A stretch of DNA of 64,000 bases from Paenibacillus_D tarimensis_A. GTDB taxonomy: Bacteria; Bacillota; Bacilli; Paenibacillales; Paenibacillaceae. The notes beneath the pieces were generated by a model, which saw nothing but the letters and a program-made list of their open reading frames with translations, ran no database searches and was not told the DNA's origin. A program made the position numbers and the translations under genes. The stretch spans positions 744,001 through 808,000 of the forward strand of contig CP166298.1 of assembly GCA_041281825.1 (NCBI GenBank), given 5' to 3'. Of the stretch, positions 43,275 through 52,199 are shown one piece after another. The stretch's first letter is position 1. Every line of letters begins with the position of its first letter.

Positions 43275-43339
43275 TACAGTAATAATATTTCATACAATAA
43301 ATATTTTAATAATAACTGATAAAAGGAGCTGCCCGATCG

Positions 43340-43825
43340 ATGAACGATTATACGGAAGCCGAGCTTGAGCTTTCGATGCAGACGTACCGGAAGCTGATGC
43401 GCGTCACCCGCCAGGTTCGCAAGGATACGAAGGCGGAATTGCTGGAGCGAGGATTGACGGGGTCGCAGTACGCCGTCCTGCAGGCGATTCCGCAGGAAGG
43501 AGTGCCGCTCAGCGCACTTGCCAGGCACGTCTGGAAGGATCCGAGCAATATTACGGGAATAGTCGACCGTCTGGAGCGTTCCGGTTGGATCGTCCGGACT
43601 CCGGCCCCGAAGGACCGGCGGGTGATCCTGGTTAAGCTGACGGCAGAGGGGCAGGCATTGATGGACGAAATCGGCCGGGTTCAGCCGCTTCATGTGCACC
43701 AGCGGCTAGACGGTTTAACCGATCGGGAGAAAATGCAGCTGAATGCTCTGCTCGATAAGCTGAAGCGCCCGGAAAGCGGCGGGGAGGAAAGCGATGAGGA
43801 ACAATATGATCCGAAGGATCGTTGA
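43340..43825 (+). CDS. MarR-family transcriptional regulator
   Basis: 161 residues with a winged helix: 'GLTGSQYAVLQAIPQEGVPL' region, recognition helix 'DPSNITGIVDRLERSGWI', and wing 'PAPKDRRVILVKLTAEGQAL', the last being the MarR signature. The start is ATG 43340 with AAGGAG upstream. It overlaps the following ABC exporter gene by 32 bases, so it most likely represses itself and that exporter until a toxic ligand binds. Confidence 0.95.
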   Translation: MNDYTEAELELSMQTYRKLMRVTRQVRKDTKAELLERGLTGSQYAVLQAIPQEGVPLSALARHVWKDPSNITGIVDRLERSGWIVRTPAPKDRRVILVKLTAEGQALMDEIGRVQPLHVHQRLDGLTDREKMQLNALLDKLKRPESGGEESDEEQYDPKDR

Positions 43826-45617
43826 ATTCGATCCGGAGAAGTCGAAAGTCAAAACCAGCGTTTGGCGCTTGTACGCCCGGTTATTAAGTTATGTGTCCGC
43901 ACACCGCAAGCACCTCGTGCTGGCGGTGCTCAGCATTTTCGCCGTATCCGCCCTTCAGTTCGTCATTCCGCAGTTTACCCGTATCGCAATCGACATCGTC
44001 ATTCCGGGTAAAGCTTACTCCCAATTAGTATGGGTAGGTCTTGGGGTAATCGTGACCGCGATTTTCCTCGGCTTGTTTAATTTTTTGAGCAGTTACATGA
44101 TGTCCAATGTCGGTCAGCGGACGATCTACGATATCCGCAACCATTTATACCGGCACATGCAGGCGTTGTCGGTACGTTTCTTCGATAACCGCAAAACCGG
44201 CGATTTGATGTCCCGGGTTACGAATGATGTCGGTACGCTGCAGCAGTTGATTACATCGGGCATTGTGGAAATTTTCAAGGATGTGCTCGTCTTCGTCGTA
44301 ATCTTTGTCTATTTATGTTTTACGGATTGGCTGCTGACGGCAATGGTTGCGCTTTCATTTCCAGTCATGATTCTGGCCGCACGAAAGTTTGCCGGACGTA
44401 TGCGCAGCGCCTACAAAGATGTTCAGGAGCAAACGGCGAATGTTAACGATCATTTGCAGGAAACGCTGTCGAGCATCCGCCTCATCAAGTCGTTTTCCAA
44501 GGAAGATTATGAGACCGAGCGTTTCTCGAAGCGAAATGAACGGAGCATGCTCGCGAATATTACCGCCGTGAAGTATTGGTCTTCTTTTGCCCCGGCCATT
44601 GAAATCTTGAACTACTTGGGGTTGGCGGTGATCCTGGCCTTCGGCTCATGGAGAGTGATCGAGAATCAATTAACGATTGGCGAATTTGTCGCGTTTCTCG
44701 TCTATTTGCGCATGCTGCAGCAGCCGATTCGCCGCTTCAGCAGGATCATTAATGTGATCCAGCAGGCCGCTGCCGCTTCGGAACGGATCTTTGAAATATT
44801 GGATACGAAAGCGGAGGTTGCGGATAAAGAAAACGCCATCGAGCTTCCACCGGTTACGGGGCATGTTATGCTTGACCGGGTGAAATTTTCGTATGACGGG
44901 AAGAGGACGGTGCTGGATCGTCTTTCGCTGGAGCTTATGCCTGGCCGGACGGTTGCGCTGGTTGGTCCTTCCGGTTCGGGGAAATCGACCGTTACTAACC
45001 TGATCCTGCGTTTTTATGATCCGCAGGAGGGAAGAGTAACCTTAGACGGATACGATATACGCGAAGTCACGCTAAGCTCCCTTCGCCGGCAGATCGGCAT
45101 CGTTTCGCAGGAGATCATCTTATTGAATGGGACCATTAGAGACAATATTGCCTACGGCAAACCCGGCGCGACGGAAGAAGAAATCATTCAGGCGGCGAAA
45201 GCCGCGAACGCCCACGACTTCATCCGGGGATTTCCCCGAGGATATGAAACGGTAATCGGAGAGCGCGGCATCAAGCTGTCGGGAGGACAAAAGCAGCGGA
45301 TATCGATTGCCAGGGCGCTCATCCACAATCCGCGGTTTATCATTCTTGATGAAGCGACTTCATCGCTCGATACGGAGTCGGAAACGCTTATTCAGCAATC
45401 GCTCGAACAATTGCTGAACAATCGTACAACGCTTGTCATCGCCCACCGGTTGTCGACCATTCAGCGAGCCGACCGGATCGTGGTGCTTGAGGACGGGAAG
45501 ATTGCCGACCAAGGGACGCATGATGAGCTGCTCGCCCGCGGCGGAACATATGCCCGTCTGCATGCGCTTCAATTTCCTCAAGGTCCTGCAACGCATATAG
45601 CCGATTCGTCGGCTTGA
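43794..45617 (+). CDS. ABC exporter, fused membrane and ATPase domains (MsbA/LmrA type)
   Basis: 607 residues: six membrane segments (~30-330) and a C-terminal ATPase with Walker A 'GPSGSGKSTVTNLI', signature 'KLSGGQKQRISIARAL', Walker B 'FIILDEATSSLD' and the switch His in 'VIAHRLSTI'. ATG 43794 has GGGAGGAA upstream and overlaps marR. It works as a homodimer, or with an unlinked partner, to pump drugs or lipids outward; the MarR link favours a drug or toxin. The last residues are a short non-conserved tail. Confidence 0.95.
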   Translation: MRNNMIRRIVEFDPEKSKVKTSVWRLYARLLSYVSAHRKHLVLAVLSIFAVSALQFVIPQFTRIAIDIVIPGKAYSQLVWVGLGVIVTAIFLGLFNFLSSYMMSNVGQRTIYDIRNHLYRHMQALSVRFFDNRKTGDLMSRVTNDVGTLQQLITSGIVEIFKDVLVFVVIFVYLCFTDWLLTAMVALSFPVMILAARKFAGRMRSAYKDVQEQTANVNDHLQETLSSIRLIKSFSKEDYETERFSKRNERSMLANITAVKYWSSFAPAIEILNYLGLAVILAFGSWRVIENQLTIGEFVAFLVYLRMLQQPIRRFSRIINVIQQAAAASERIFEILDTKAEVADKENAIELPPVTGHVMLDRVKFSYDGKRTVLDRLSLELMPGRTVALVGPSGSGKSTVTNLILRFYDPQEGRVTLDGYDIREVTLSSLRRQIGIVSQEIILLNGTIRDNIAYGKPGATEEEIIQAAKAANAHDFIRGFPRGYETVIGERGIKLSGGQKQRISIARALIHNPRFIILDEATSSLDTESETLIQQSLEQLLNNRTTLVIAHRLSTIQRADRIVVLEDGKIADQGTHDELLARGGTYARLHALQFPQGPATHIADSSA

Positions 45618-45719
45618 TTGCACTACGCTCGGAGCTTGCCGACATATATCATTTAAACAGCTGCCCGCAGATGTGTTATCATTTGTTGTGAACGGTTTCA
45701 TATGCGCAAGGGGGCAGAC

Positions 45720-47336
45720 ATGAGGATAAATAAAAAACGATGGACGCTGCAGCGGAGGATTATGCTGTTTACGATTGCAATCGTCCTTCTTATCATTGTC
45801 CAAATTACCATCTTAATTTATTGGTCGGTAGCGGAAACGGTCGAAGCGCAGATCGGCGCCCGAGCGCTCCATATCGCAAGTTACGTGGCGGAAGCGCCGG
45901 AAATTCGGCAGGGCTTCAAGGAACCGAATCCGGCGGAGACCATTCAGCCGTATGCCGAGCATGTCCGCCGGTTGACCGGCGCTGAATTTATCGTTGTGGG
46001 CAATAACCGGGGCGTACGTTATTCTCATCCGGTGCCGGAGAGAATCGGGGAAGAGATGGTCGGTGGAGACAATGACCGCGCGCTGCTGTACGGCGAGACG
46101 TACCTCTCGAAATCAAGAGGCACGCTGGGACTTTCGTTAAGAGGCAAAGCGCCGGTTCAGGACGAACAGGGCCGAATTATCGGCATCGTTTCCGTCGGTT
46201 TTCTGCTTGAGGATATCGAAAAGATTGAAAGCGGCTACGGAAAAAAGATCTTCTGGGTGGCATGCTCGGCGCTTCTGCTTGGCGCGGCCGGAGCCGCACT
46301 GCTGGCCCGGAACATCAAGAAAAAGCTGATCGGGCTGGAGCCGGAAGAAATATCGGCCCTGTACACCGTTAGGGACGCCGTGATTCAATCCATCCGCGAA
46401 GGCATCATGGTCGTGAATAAAGAAGGCAACATTGAGCTTATCAATCAGACCGCACGGCAAATTTTATCCCTGCCTGCCGGGAAGAAGATTATCGGTAAAC
46501 CGGCCGCGGATTTTGTTCCGAACCGGGAGCTGTCGGAGGCATTGAGCTCAGGCCGGAAGCAGCTCGATCAGGAAAGCGAGCTCGGGGGTAAGGTCATCAT
46601 CGCCAACCGCATTCCGATCCTGTCCGGTAAAGAAGTGATCGGGGTCGTATCCAGCTTCCGGCTGAAATCGGAACTCGATCAGCTGACGGAAGAATTGTCG
46701 CAAGTGAGACGATATACGGAAGCGCTTCGGGCGCAGACCCATGAATTCAACAACGTTCTCTATACGATCTCCGGTCTCATCCAGCTGGAAGCTTACGAGG
46801 AAGCGCTTGAGCTCATTCATAAAGAGTCGATGGACAAGCAGGACCTGATTTTTTTTATAACGAACCGGATCAAAGCCCCATGGCTTGGCGGCATCTTGCT
46901 CGGATTCATGAACCGTGCAAGAGAACTGAAGGTCAATTTGATTTTGGACCGGGACAGCCATTTGAACGAGCTGCCGGCTCAGATGGAAAGCGGGCACTTT
47001 GTCTCGATCCTCGGCAATCTGGTAACCAACGCCTTCGAGGCTGTGGCGAATAACGTTGAAGAGCGGCGTTTCGTCCGGTTGTACGTTTATGATACCGGTG
47101 ACACGATACTGATTGAAGTGGAGGATTCGGGACCGGGAATCAGGGATACGGAAGCGCCGCACATTTTCGAGCTCGGATTCACAACGAAAGAGGACAAGAC
47201 GGGCAAACGGGGATACGGGCTTGCAAGAGTCGCTGAGCTTGTTAAACTAATGAAAGGAACGATCGCCGTTGAGAGCGGCGATTGGGGCGGAGCGCTGTTC
47301 GTCATCACCATTCCGAAGGAGGCACGCGTGAAATGA
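45720..47336 (+). CDS. CitS/DcuS-type sensor histidine kinase
   Basis: 538 residues from ATG 45720 (AAGGGGGC just upstream; an in-frame ATG at 45702 lacks a site). Architecture: membrane helix (~20-42), extracytoplasmic PAS-like single-Cache sensor (to ~180), second membrane helix ('IFWVACSALLLGAAGAALL'), cytoplasmic PAS ('MVVNKEGNIELINQTARQIL'), then kinase with His in 'RAQTHEFNNVLYTISGL' and ATP site 'VEDSGPGI'. This is the citrate/C4-dicarboxylate sensor family (CitA, DcuS, B. subtilis CitS/DctS). The tricarboxylate transporter downstream supports citrate or a similar acid as signal. Confidence 0.92.
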   Translation: MRINKKRWTLQRRIMLFTIAIVLLIIVQITILIYWSVAETVEAQIGARALHIASYVAEAPEIRQGFKEPNPAETIQPYAEHVRRLTGAEFIVVGNNRGVRYSHPVPERIGEEMVGGDNDRALLYGETYLSKSRGTLGLSLRGKAPVQDEQGRIIGIVSVGFLLEDIEKIESGYGKKIFWVACSALLLGAAGAALLARNIKKKLIGLEPEEISALYTVRDAVIQSIREGIMVVNKEGNIELINQTARQILSLPAGKKIIGKPAADFVPNRELSEALSSGRKQLDQESELGGKVIIANRIPILSGKEVIGVVSSFRLKSELDQLTEELSQVRRYTEALRAQTHEFNNVLYTISGLIQLEAYEEALELIHKESMDKQDLIFFITNRIKAPWLGGILLGFMNRARELKVNLILDRDSHLNELPAQMESGHFVSILGNLVTNAFEAVANNVEERRFVRLYVYDTGDTILIEVEDSGPGIRDTEAPHIFELGFTTKEDKTGKRGYGLARVAELVKLMKGTIAVESGDWGGALFVITIPKEARVK

Positions 47337-48028
47337 ACGAACCAATCGAGGTTCTGATTGTAGAGGATGACGTCCGGATCGCGGAAATTCACCGGAGGTT
47401 CGCCGAGAAGATTGAAGGGTTCAAAATCGTGGCCACGGCAAGCACCGGCGAGCAGGCGATCGAGTGGTTAAGCGTCGTGCAGCCGCAGCTCGTTCTGCTC
47501 GATGTCTATCTTCCCGACATGCAAGGCGTCGATATTGTCAAATACATCCGAAGCGAACAATTCGATATCGATGTCATTATGATTACGGCGGCGTCAGAGG
47601 CTGATGTCGTGAGAAGCGCCTTGCAAGGAGGCGTATTTGATTTTATAACGAAACCGCTCACCTATGAGCGGTTCCGAAGCAGTTTGGAGCGCTACCGCGA
47701 TTCACGTGAAGAGCTGCGGGAAGGCAAGCGGCTGACTCCCGAGCAAATCGAAAGCTTGTGGCGGGGAGGGCCAGGAGCGCCGGAGGAAACGCCGGTCGAG
47801 CCGGATGTTCCGAAAGGGATCGATCCGTTGACGCTTGAGCGTGTGATGTTATTCGTGGAGCAGCTGGATGAGCAAGGAATAACTGCGGAGACGTTAAGCG
47901 GTAAATCCGGCGTAAGCCGGTCCACGGCGAGAAGGTACCTGGAGTATCTGGTTTCGCAAAAGAAACTGACGGCGAAATTGAGCTACGGCACGATCGGCAG
48001 GCCGGAACGCCATTATTATAAAAAATAG
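47333..48028 (+). CDS. CitT/DctR-type response regulator
   Basis: 231 residues from ATG 47333, overlapping the kinase stop (ATGA). Receiver: 'VLIVEDDVRIAEIHRRFAEK', phospho-acceptor Asp in 'LVLLDVYLPDMQGVDIV', Lys in 'DFITKPLTYERF'. The C-terminal DNA-binding part is a winged helix-turn-helix ('LSGKSGVSRSTARRYLEYLV' then 'GTIGRPERHYY'), as in CitB/CitT/DctR regulators. It most likely activates tctCBA directly downstream. Confidence 0.93.
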   Translation: MNEPIEVLIVEDDVRIAEIHRRFAEKIEGFKIVATASTGEQAIEWLSVVQPQLVLLDVYLPDMQGVDIVKYIRSEQFDIDVIMITAASEADVVRSALQGGVFDFITKPLTYERFRSSLERYRDSREELREGKRLTPEQIESLWRGGPGAPEETPVEPDVPKGIDPLTLERVMLFVEQLDEQGITAETLSGKSGVSRSTARRYLEYLVSQKKLTAKLSYGTIGRPERHYYKK

Positions 48029-48097
48029 CCGGCTCATATAAAAGGCAGCTGTGAACAAAATGATTAAAATGATGAAAATGTCTTTAAATGAACTAAT

Positions 48098-48128
48098 GAC
48101 CGCAAACTATGAGCGGTCTATTTTTTTT
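48098..48128 (+). terminator. Terminator after the response regulator gene
   Basis: GACCGC/GCGGTC stem with a 9-base loop, then TA and eight T. It separates the regulatory operon from tctCBA, which therefore has its own promoter. Confidence 0.85.
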
Positions 48129-48137
48129 GATATCTTG

Positions 48138-48151
48138 AGAGAGCGCTTACA
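48138..48151. promoter_or_regulatory. cre-like site before tctC
   Basis: AGAGAGCGCTTACA matches eight of the ten fixed positions of the CcpA-binding cre consensus TGnAAnCGnTTnCA. Catabolite repression of an organic-acid transporter would make sense, as for B. subtilis citM. The match is imperfect. Confidence 0.4.
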
Positions 48152-48191
48152 TAAAGCGCAGCATTCATCTTATTCAACCAGGGGGTTAACC

Positions 48192-49199
48192 ATGAAGAAT
48201 GTGATAAAAGGTTCGGCACTTATTCTTGCAGGTATAATGGCGATGTCGCTGACGGCTTGTTCCGGCGGGCAGGCGGCAAATCAGGCTTATCCGGAAAAAA
48301 CGATTACCATCGTTGCACCGTCCGGCGCGGGCGGCGGCTGGGACAAGACGGCCAGATCGGTCTCGAAGGTGCTGGGTGAAACCAAATTGGTCGACAAACC
48401 GCTCACCGTAGAGAACAAACCGGGCGGCGGCGGCGCGGTGTTCATGGCCGAATACGCCACACAGGACAAAAAGAACGATTACAAGTTATTTGTGAGTTCG
48501 CCTCCCATTCTCATTAACAACAATAAGAAAGAAGGAAACAGCCCGTACGGCTATAAAGATACGACGCCCCTTGCACAGCTGACGAAGGATTTCGGGGCGA
48601 TCGTCGTGAAGGCGGATTCTCCGTACAACGACTTGCCGAGCCTGCTTGATGCGATTAAGGCAAATCCTTCGGGGATCACGGTTGCCGGCGGCTCCGCACC
48701 GGGCTCGATGGACCACTTAATCGCTGTGCTTCCTGCGTATAAATACGGAATTGATCCGAAGCAGGTCAAGTACGTATCTTACGACGGCGGCGGCGAAGCG
48801 GTGGCGGCTTTGCTCGGCGGATCGGCCGATGTCATCGCAACGGACGTTTCCGGTGTAGGCGAGTATCTGAAAGCCGGTAAGGTCAAAGTGCTCGGCATCA
48901 GCTCCACAGAGCGGCTGGGCGGAGATTTAAGCGAGCTGAAGACGTTCAAGGAGCAGGGCGTTGACGCCGAATTCCTGATTTGGAGGGGCATATTCGGACC
49001 GAAGGAAATGTCGGAGGGCGCGAAAGCGTATTGGACCGCGAAGCTCAAGGAGCTGTCCGAACAGGATGCTTGGAAAGCGGAGCTGCAAGCCAACGCATGG
49101 GAGAGCGATTATAAGAATTCCGAGGATTTCGCCAAATTCCTTGACGAGCAAGATAAACTGGTCGTTGATGTGCTGACGGCGTTAGGAATGGCGAAGTAA
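48192..49199 (+). CDS. tctC: TctC-type tricarboxylate-binding lipoprotein (Bug family)
   Basis: 335 residues from ATG 48192; the open frame extends to 48051 through the terminator region and is not coding there. Lipoprotein signal 'GIMAMSLTAC'. The Bug family start 'YPEKTITIVAPSGAGGGWDKTAR' is the usual ligand loop, followed by 'VENKPGGGGAVFMAEYA' and 'GGSADVIATDVSGVGEYLKA'. It binds a carboxylic acid such as citrate outside the cell and presents it to TctA/TctB. It is the first gene of tctCBA. Confidence 0.93.
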   Translation: MKNVIKGSALILAGIMAMSLTACSGGQAANQAYPEKTITIVAPSGAGGGWDKTARSVSKVLGETKLVDKPLTVENKPGGGGAVFMAEYATQDKKNDYKLFVSSPPILINNNKKEGNSPYGYKDTTPLAQLTKDFGAIVVKADSPYNDLPSLLDAIKANPSGITVAGGSAPGSMDHLIAVLPAYKYGIDPKQVKYVSYDGGGEAVAALLGGSADVIATDVSGVGEYLKAGKVKVLGISSTERLGGDLSELKTFKEQGVDAEFLIWRGIFGPKEMSEGAKAYWTAKLKELSEQDAWKAELQANAWESDYKNSEDFAKFLDEQDKLVVDVLTALGMAK

Positions 49200-49218
49200 A
49201 CGAGAGGAGCTTCACGTT

Positions 49219-49674
49219 ATGAGCAAAACATTCGGCCGGGTGTCCAGCATCGCTTTGTTTGCCGTCGGCGCCGCTTTTGTATACGGAAGTACGGATATCG
49301 CAGGCAGTGCATATGGAAGCAGCGTCGGTCCGAATATTTTTCCGATGGGCCTTGGCATTGTTTTGATGCTTTTATGCGTCCGGTTGTTCTATGAGACGTT
49401 TCGTTATCCGGATCAGGAGAAAAAGAAGGAATCGCTCGACTATAAGCGCTTTTTTATCATACTGGGAGCGGCTGTGTTATACGCATTGCTGCTTGAAATG
49501 ATTGGGTATTTGATTACAACCTTCATCTTTCTGTTCGTTTCTTTCCAGGTTATGGACCGGAGCGGCTGGTGGAAGTCGCTGCTGATATCAGCGGGATTCA
49601 CTGCCGGTGTCTACTATTTGTTTGTTGAAGTGCTTGACGGTTCACTTCCCGGACTGCCGGTATGGTTTCAATAG
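49219..49674 (+). CDS. tctB: TctB, small membrane subunit of the tripartite tricarboxylate transporter
   Basis: 151 residues with four membrane segments and the TctB-typical N-terminus ('YGSSVGPNIFPMGLGIVLML', substrate-family 'GPxxFPxxLG' motif). GAGAGGAGC lies before ATG 49219. It lies between tctC and tctA with short gaps. Confidence 0.92.
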   Translation: MSKTFGRVSSIALFAVGAAFVYGSTDIAGSAYGSSVGPNIFPMGLGIVLMLLCVRLFYETFRYPDQEKKKESLDYKRFFIILGAAVLYALLLEMIGYLITTFIFLFVSFQVMDRSGWWKSLLISAGFTAGVYYLFVEVLDGSLPGLPVWFQ

Positions 49675-49698
49675 CTTGGAAAGAAAGAGGGATCGCTT

Positions 49699-51225
49699 AT
49701 GGAGACGTTACAATTTTTAATGAACGGATTTGCCCATGCGATGCAATGGCAAAATCTGATGTTTGCTTTCGTAGGCGTACTGATCGGTACGGCGGTCGGC
49801 GTTCTGCCGGGAATCGGACCGATGAGCGGCGTAGCTCTGCTCATACCGGTTACGGCGACGCTGACCGGCGGATTGGATCCCGAAGCGGCGGCAACGAGCG
49901 CTATTATTCTGCTGGCCGGCGTTTATTACGGCGCCATGTATGGCGGTTCGACCACTTCGATTCTGCTTAATACGCCGGGAGAATCGTCGTCTGTTGTAAC
50001 CGCATTGGACGGCTATCAGATGGCACGCCAAGGACGTGCCGGCCCGGCGCTGGCGATTGCGGCCATCGGGTCTTTCGCAGCGGGCATCATCGCGCTAATC
50101 GGCCTGGTGGCGCTTGCGCAGCCGTTGTCAAACGTTGCGCTGTCCTTTGGGCCTGCGGATTATTTTTCATTGATGATTTTGGGGCTGTGCGCAGTGAGCG
50201 GCTTGGCCGGCAAGTCGATGACGAAAGCGCTCATTATGACTGTGCTTGGGCTGTTGCTGGGGACAATCGGCATCGATAACGTATCCGGTGTCTCCCGGTT
50301 CACTTACGACATTCCGGTACTTTATTCCGGCTTAGAGTTTTTGACAATAGCCGTCGGCTTGTTTGCGTTAGGCGAAGTGTTCAGAACGATTCTCGACCGG
50401 GAATCGGGAGACGGATCGATTGCCAAGGTCGGGCGCATTATTCCGACGAAGCAGGATATGAAAGACAGCTCCGCGCCGATTGTCCGCGGCTCGCTGCTCG
50501 GTTTCTTTGTCGGCATATTGCCGGGCGCAGGCGCCACGCTGGCGTCGTTCTTCTCTTATATTATGGAGAAAAAGATGAGCAAGCATCCGGAAAAGTTCGG
50601 CAAAGGCGCCATAGAAGGCGTCGCCGGTCCGGAGTCGGCCAACAACGGCGCATCCGGCGGGGCGCTGATCCCGCTGCTGACGCTTGGCATTCCCGGTTCG
50701 GGAACGACTGCGATTCTGATGGGAGCGCTCATTATGTATAACGTCCAGCCGGGCCCGCTTCTGTTCGAGGATCATCCCAATATCGCCTGGGGATTAATCG
50801 CATCCATGTTCATCGGCAATTTAATGCTCTTGATCTTAAATATGCCGCTCGTCAAAGTGTTCGCGAAGATCATTGAAACGCCGAAGAAATATTTGCTGCC
50901 GATCATTATTGCGATTTCAATTTTCGGCGTTTATGCGGTACAGTTTACGACGTTTGACTTGATGCTTCTGATCGGCTGCGGCGTATTCGGCTACCTGTTC
51001 ATGAAGCATGACTTCCCGCTGGCACCGCTTGTTCTGGGGCTGGTGTTAGGCCCGATGATCGAAAACAATATGCGAAGAGCATTGACCATATCGAACGGGG
51101 ATTTCATGATTTTCCTGCAAAAGCCGGTATCGCTCGTATTTTTGATCATCGCTTTCTTGTGGATGGTCGTTCCCCTGCTCTTGAAGAAGAGAGGGAAGAA
51201 CGTCATTGTGAATGAAGAAGGTTAA
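49699..51225 (+). CDS. tctA: TctA, large membrane subunit of the tripartite tricarboxylate transporter
   Basis: 508 residues, about twelve membrane segments. Conserved family blocks: 'GVLPGIGPMSGVALLIPVT' in the first helix pair, 'YYGAMYGGSTTSILLNTPGE', and the second-half copy 'GILPGAGATLASFFSYIMEK' with 'GIPGSGTTAILMGALIMYN'. It forms the channel of a cation-coupled symporter for citrate-like acids. It is the last gene of tctCBA; a short GAAAGTTCC/GGAACTTTC hairpin without T tract (51239-51269) follows. Confidence 0.95.
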   Translation: METLQFLMNGFAHAMQWQNLMFAFVGVLIGTAVGVLPGIGPMSGVALLIPVTATLTGGLDPEAAATSAIILLAGVYYGAMYGGSTTSILLNTPGESSSVVTALDGYQMARQGRAGPALAIAAIGSFAAGIIALIGLVALAQPLSNVALSFGPADYFSLMILGLCAVSGLAGKSMTKALIMTVLGLLLGTIGIDNVSGVSRFTYDIPVLYSGLEFLTIAVGLFALGEVFRTILDRESGDGSIAKVGRIIPTKQDMKDSSAPIVRGSLLGFFVGILPGAGATLASFFSYIMEKKMSKHPEKFGKGAIEGVAGPESANNGASGGALIPLLTLGIPGSGTTAILMGALIMYNVQPGPLLFEDHPNIAWGLIASMFIGNLMLLILNMPLVKVFAKIIETPKKYLLPIIIAISIFGVYAVQFTTFDLMLLIGCGVFGYLFMKHDFPLAPLVLGLVLGPMIENNMRRALTISNGDFMIFLQKPVSLVFLIIAFLWMVVPLLLKKRGKNVIVNEEG

Positions 51226-51300
51226 AATCAGCAGATTAGAAAGTTCCCCAGAGCATGGAAGGAACTTTCGATTGAAGGGCGGAAGAAGGAGACAAGGTTA

Positions 51301-52014
51301 ATGGAAATTTTTTCGCTGGAGTTTGTTTCGGCATTATTGACGATTATATTTATCGACCTGATACTGGCCGGCGACAATGCGATCGTCATTGGTATGGCGG
51401 CGCGAAGTCTGCCGAAAGAACAGCAGAAGCCTGCTGTACTGCTCGGAACGGCAGGTGCGGTCGTCGTCCGGATCGTTGCGACGGTGCTCGTCGTATGGCT
51501 TCTGAAAGTGCCGTGGCTGCTGCTTGCAGGAGGCCTGCTTCTGCTATGGATTGCGTACAAGCTCCTTGTGGAAGATAACGGGCATGACGGCATTACAGCG
51601 GGGAAGACGCTCTGGGCATCCGTACGAACGATTGTGATCGCCGATGCGGCAATGGGACTTGATAATGTCATTGCCGTGGCAGGAGCCGCACACGGCAGCC
51701 TGCTGCTGGTGATTTTGGGTTTGCTCATCAGCATTCCAATCATCGTATGGGGCAGCACAATGTTTATTCGACTGATCAATCGGTTTCCATGGATTATTTA
51801 TGCCGGATCCGGAATATTGGCTTACACCGCTGCGAAGATGATCAAGGAAGAACCGCAAATCAAGGCTTTCTTTCACGACAGCCCGCTGCTGAGCTGGTCG
51901 TTTGTCATCGTTGCCGTCATATCCGTTCTGTCAGCTGGTCTCTGGACGAATGCATCGCGTGCACGCAAGCATGTGCTTCAAAGCCAAAGCCGAGAAAAGC
52001 ATTTGGGAACGTAA
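51301..52014 (+). CDS. TerC-family integral membrane protein (YjbE/MeeF type)
   Basis: 237 residues with seven membrane segments. The TerC metal-binding motifs are clear: 'FIDLILAGDNAIVIGMAARS' in the first helix (Asp, Gly-Asp-Asn) and 'VIADAAMGLDNVIAVAGAA' in the middle (Asp, Asp-Asn). Bacillus members (YceF/MeeF, YkoY/MeeY) export manganese to metalate secreted enzymes, so a metal export role is likely by family. AAGGAGA lies before ATG 51301. No manganese riboswitch is visible upstream. A terminator follows immediately. Confidence 0.9.
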   Translation: MEIFSLEFVSALLTIIFIDLILAGDNAIVIGMAARSLPKEQQKPAVLLGTAGAVVVRIVATVLVVWLLKVPWLLLAGGLLLLWIAYKLLVEDNGHDGITAGKTLWASVRTIVIADAAMGLDNVIAVAGAAHGSLLLVILGLLISIPIIVWGSTMFIRLINRFPWIIYAGSGILAYTAAKMIKEEPQIKAFFHDSPLLSWSFVIVAVISVLSAGLWTNASRARKHVLQSQSREKHLGT

Positions 52015-52015
52015 A

Positions 52016-52058
52016 AAATGCAGCTCTTCCCTTGATAAGGGGTGGGCTGCATTTTTTT
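52016..52058 (+). terminator. Terminator after the TerC-family gene
   Basis: Stem AAATGCAGC/GCTGCATTT with a partly paired inner CCCTTGATAAGGG, followed by an uninterrupted T run. Confidence 0.93.
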
Positions 52059-52143
52059 GGTGGCGAACGGATCGGACGCTTCAAAGGATAGCTCCATAAG
52101 CAGCCGCTGTGTCCGTTAAAATTTTCTACTCTCAAAGCAGATC

Positions 52144-52170
52144 AAGCACCGGGATTTCCCGATGCTTTTT
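52144..52170 (+). terminator. Second hairpin with T tract in the terC/HPr-like gap
   Basis: AAGCACCGGG-ATTT-CCCGATGCTT with one mismatch, then three more T. A further CCGCTTC/GAAGCGG hairpin (about 52179-52196) lies between it and the end of the minus-strand HPr-like gene and may terminate that gene. Confidence 0.6.
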
Positions 52171-52199
52171 GAACTATCCCGCTTCGTCAGAAGCGGAAG

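Noticed and set aside
51226..51300. Manganese (yybP-ykoY) riboswitch before the TerC-family gene
   Set aside because: The gap is only 75 bp and holds a simple GAAAGTTCC hairpin; the conserved riboswitch core is absent.
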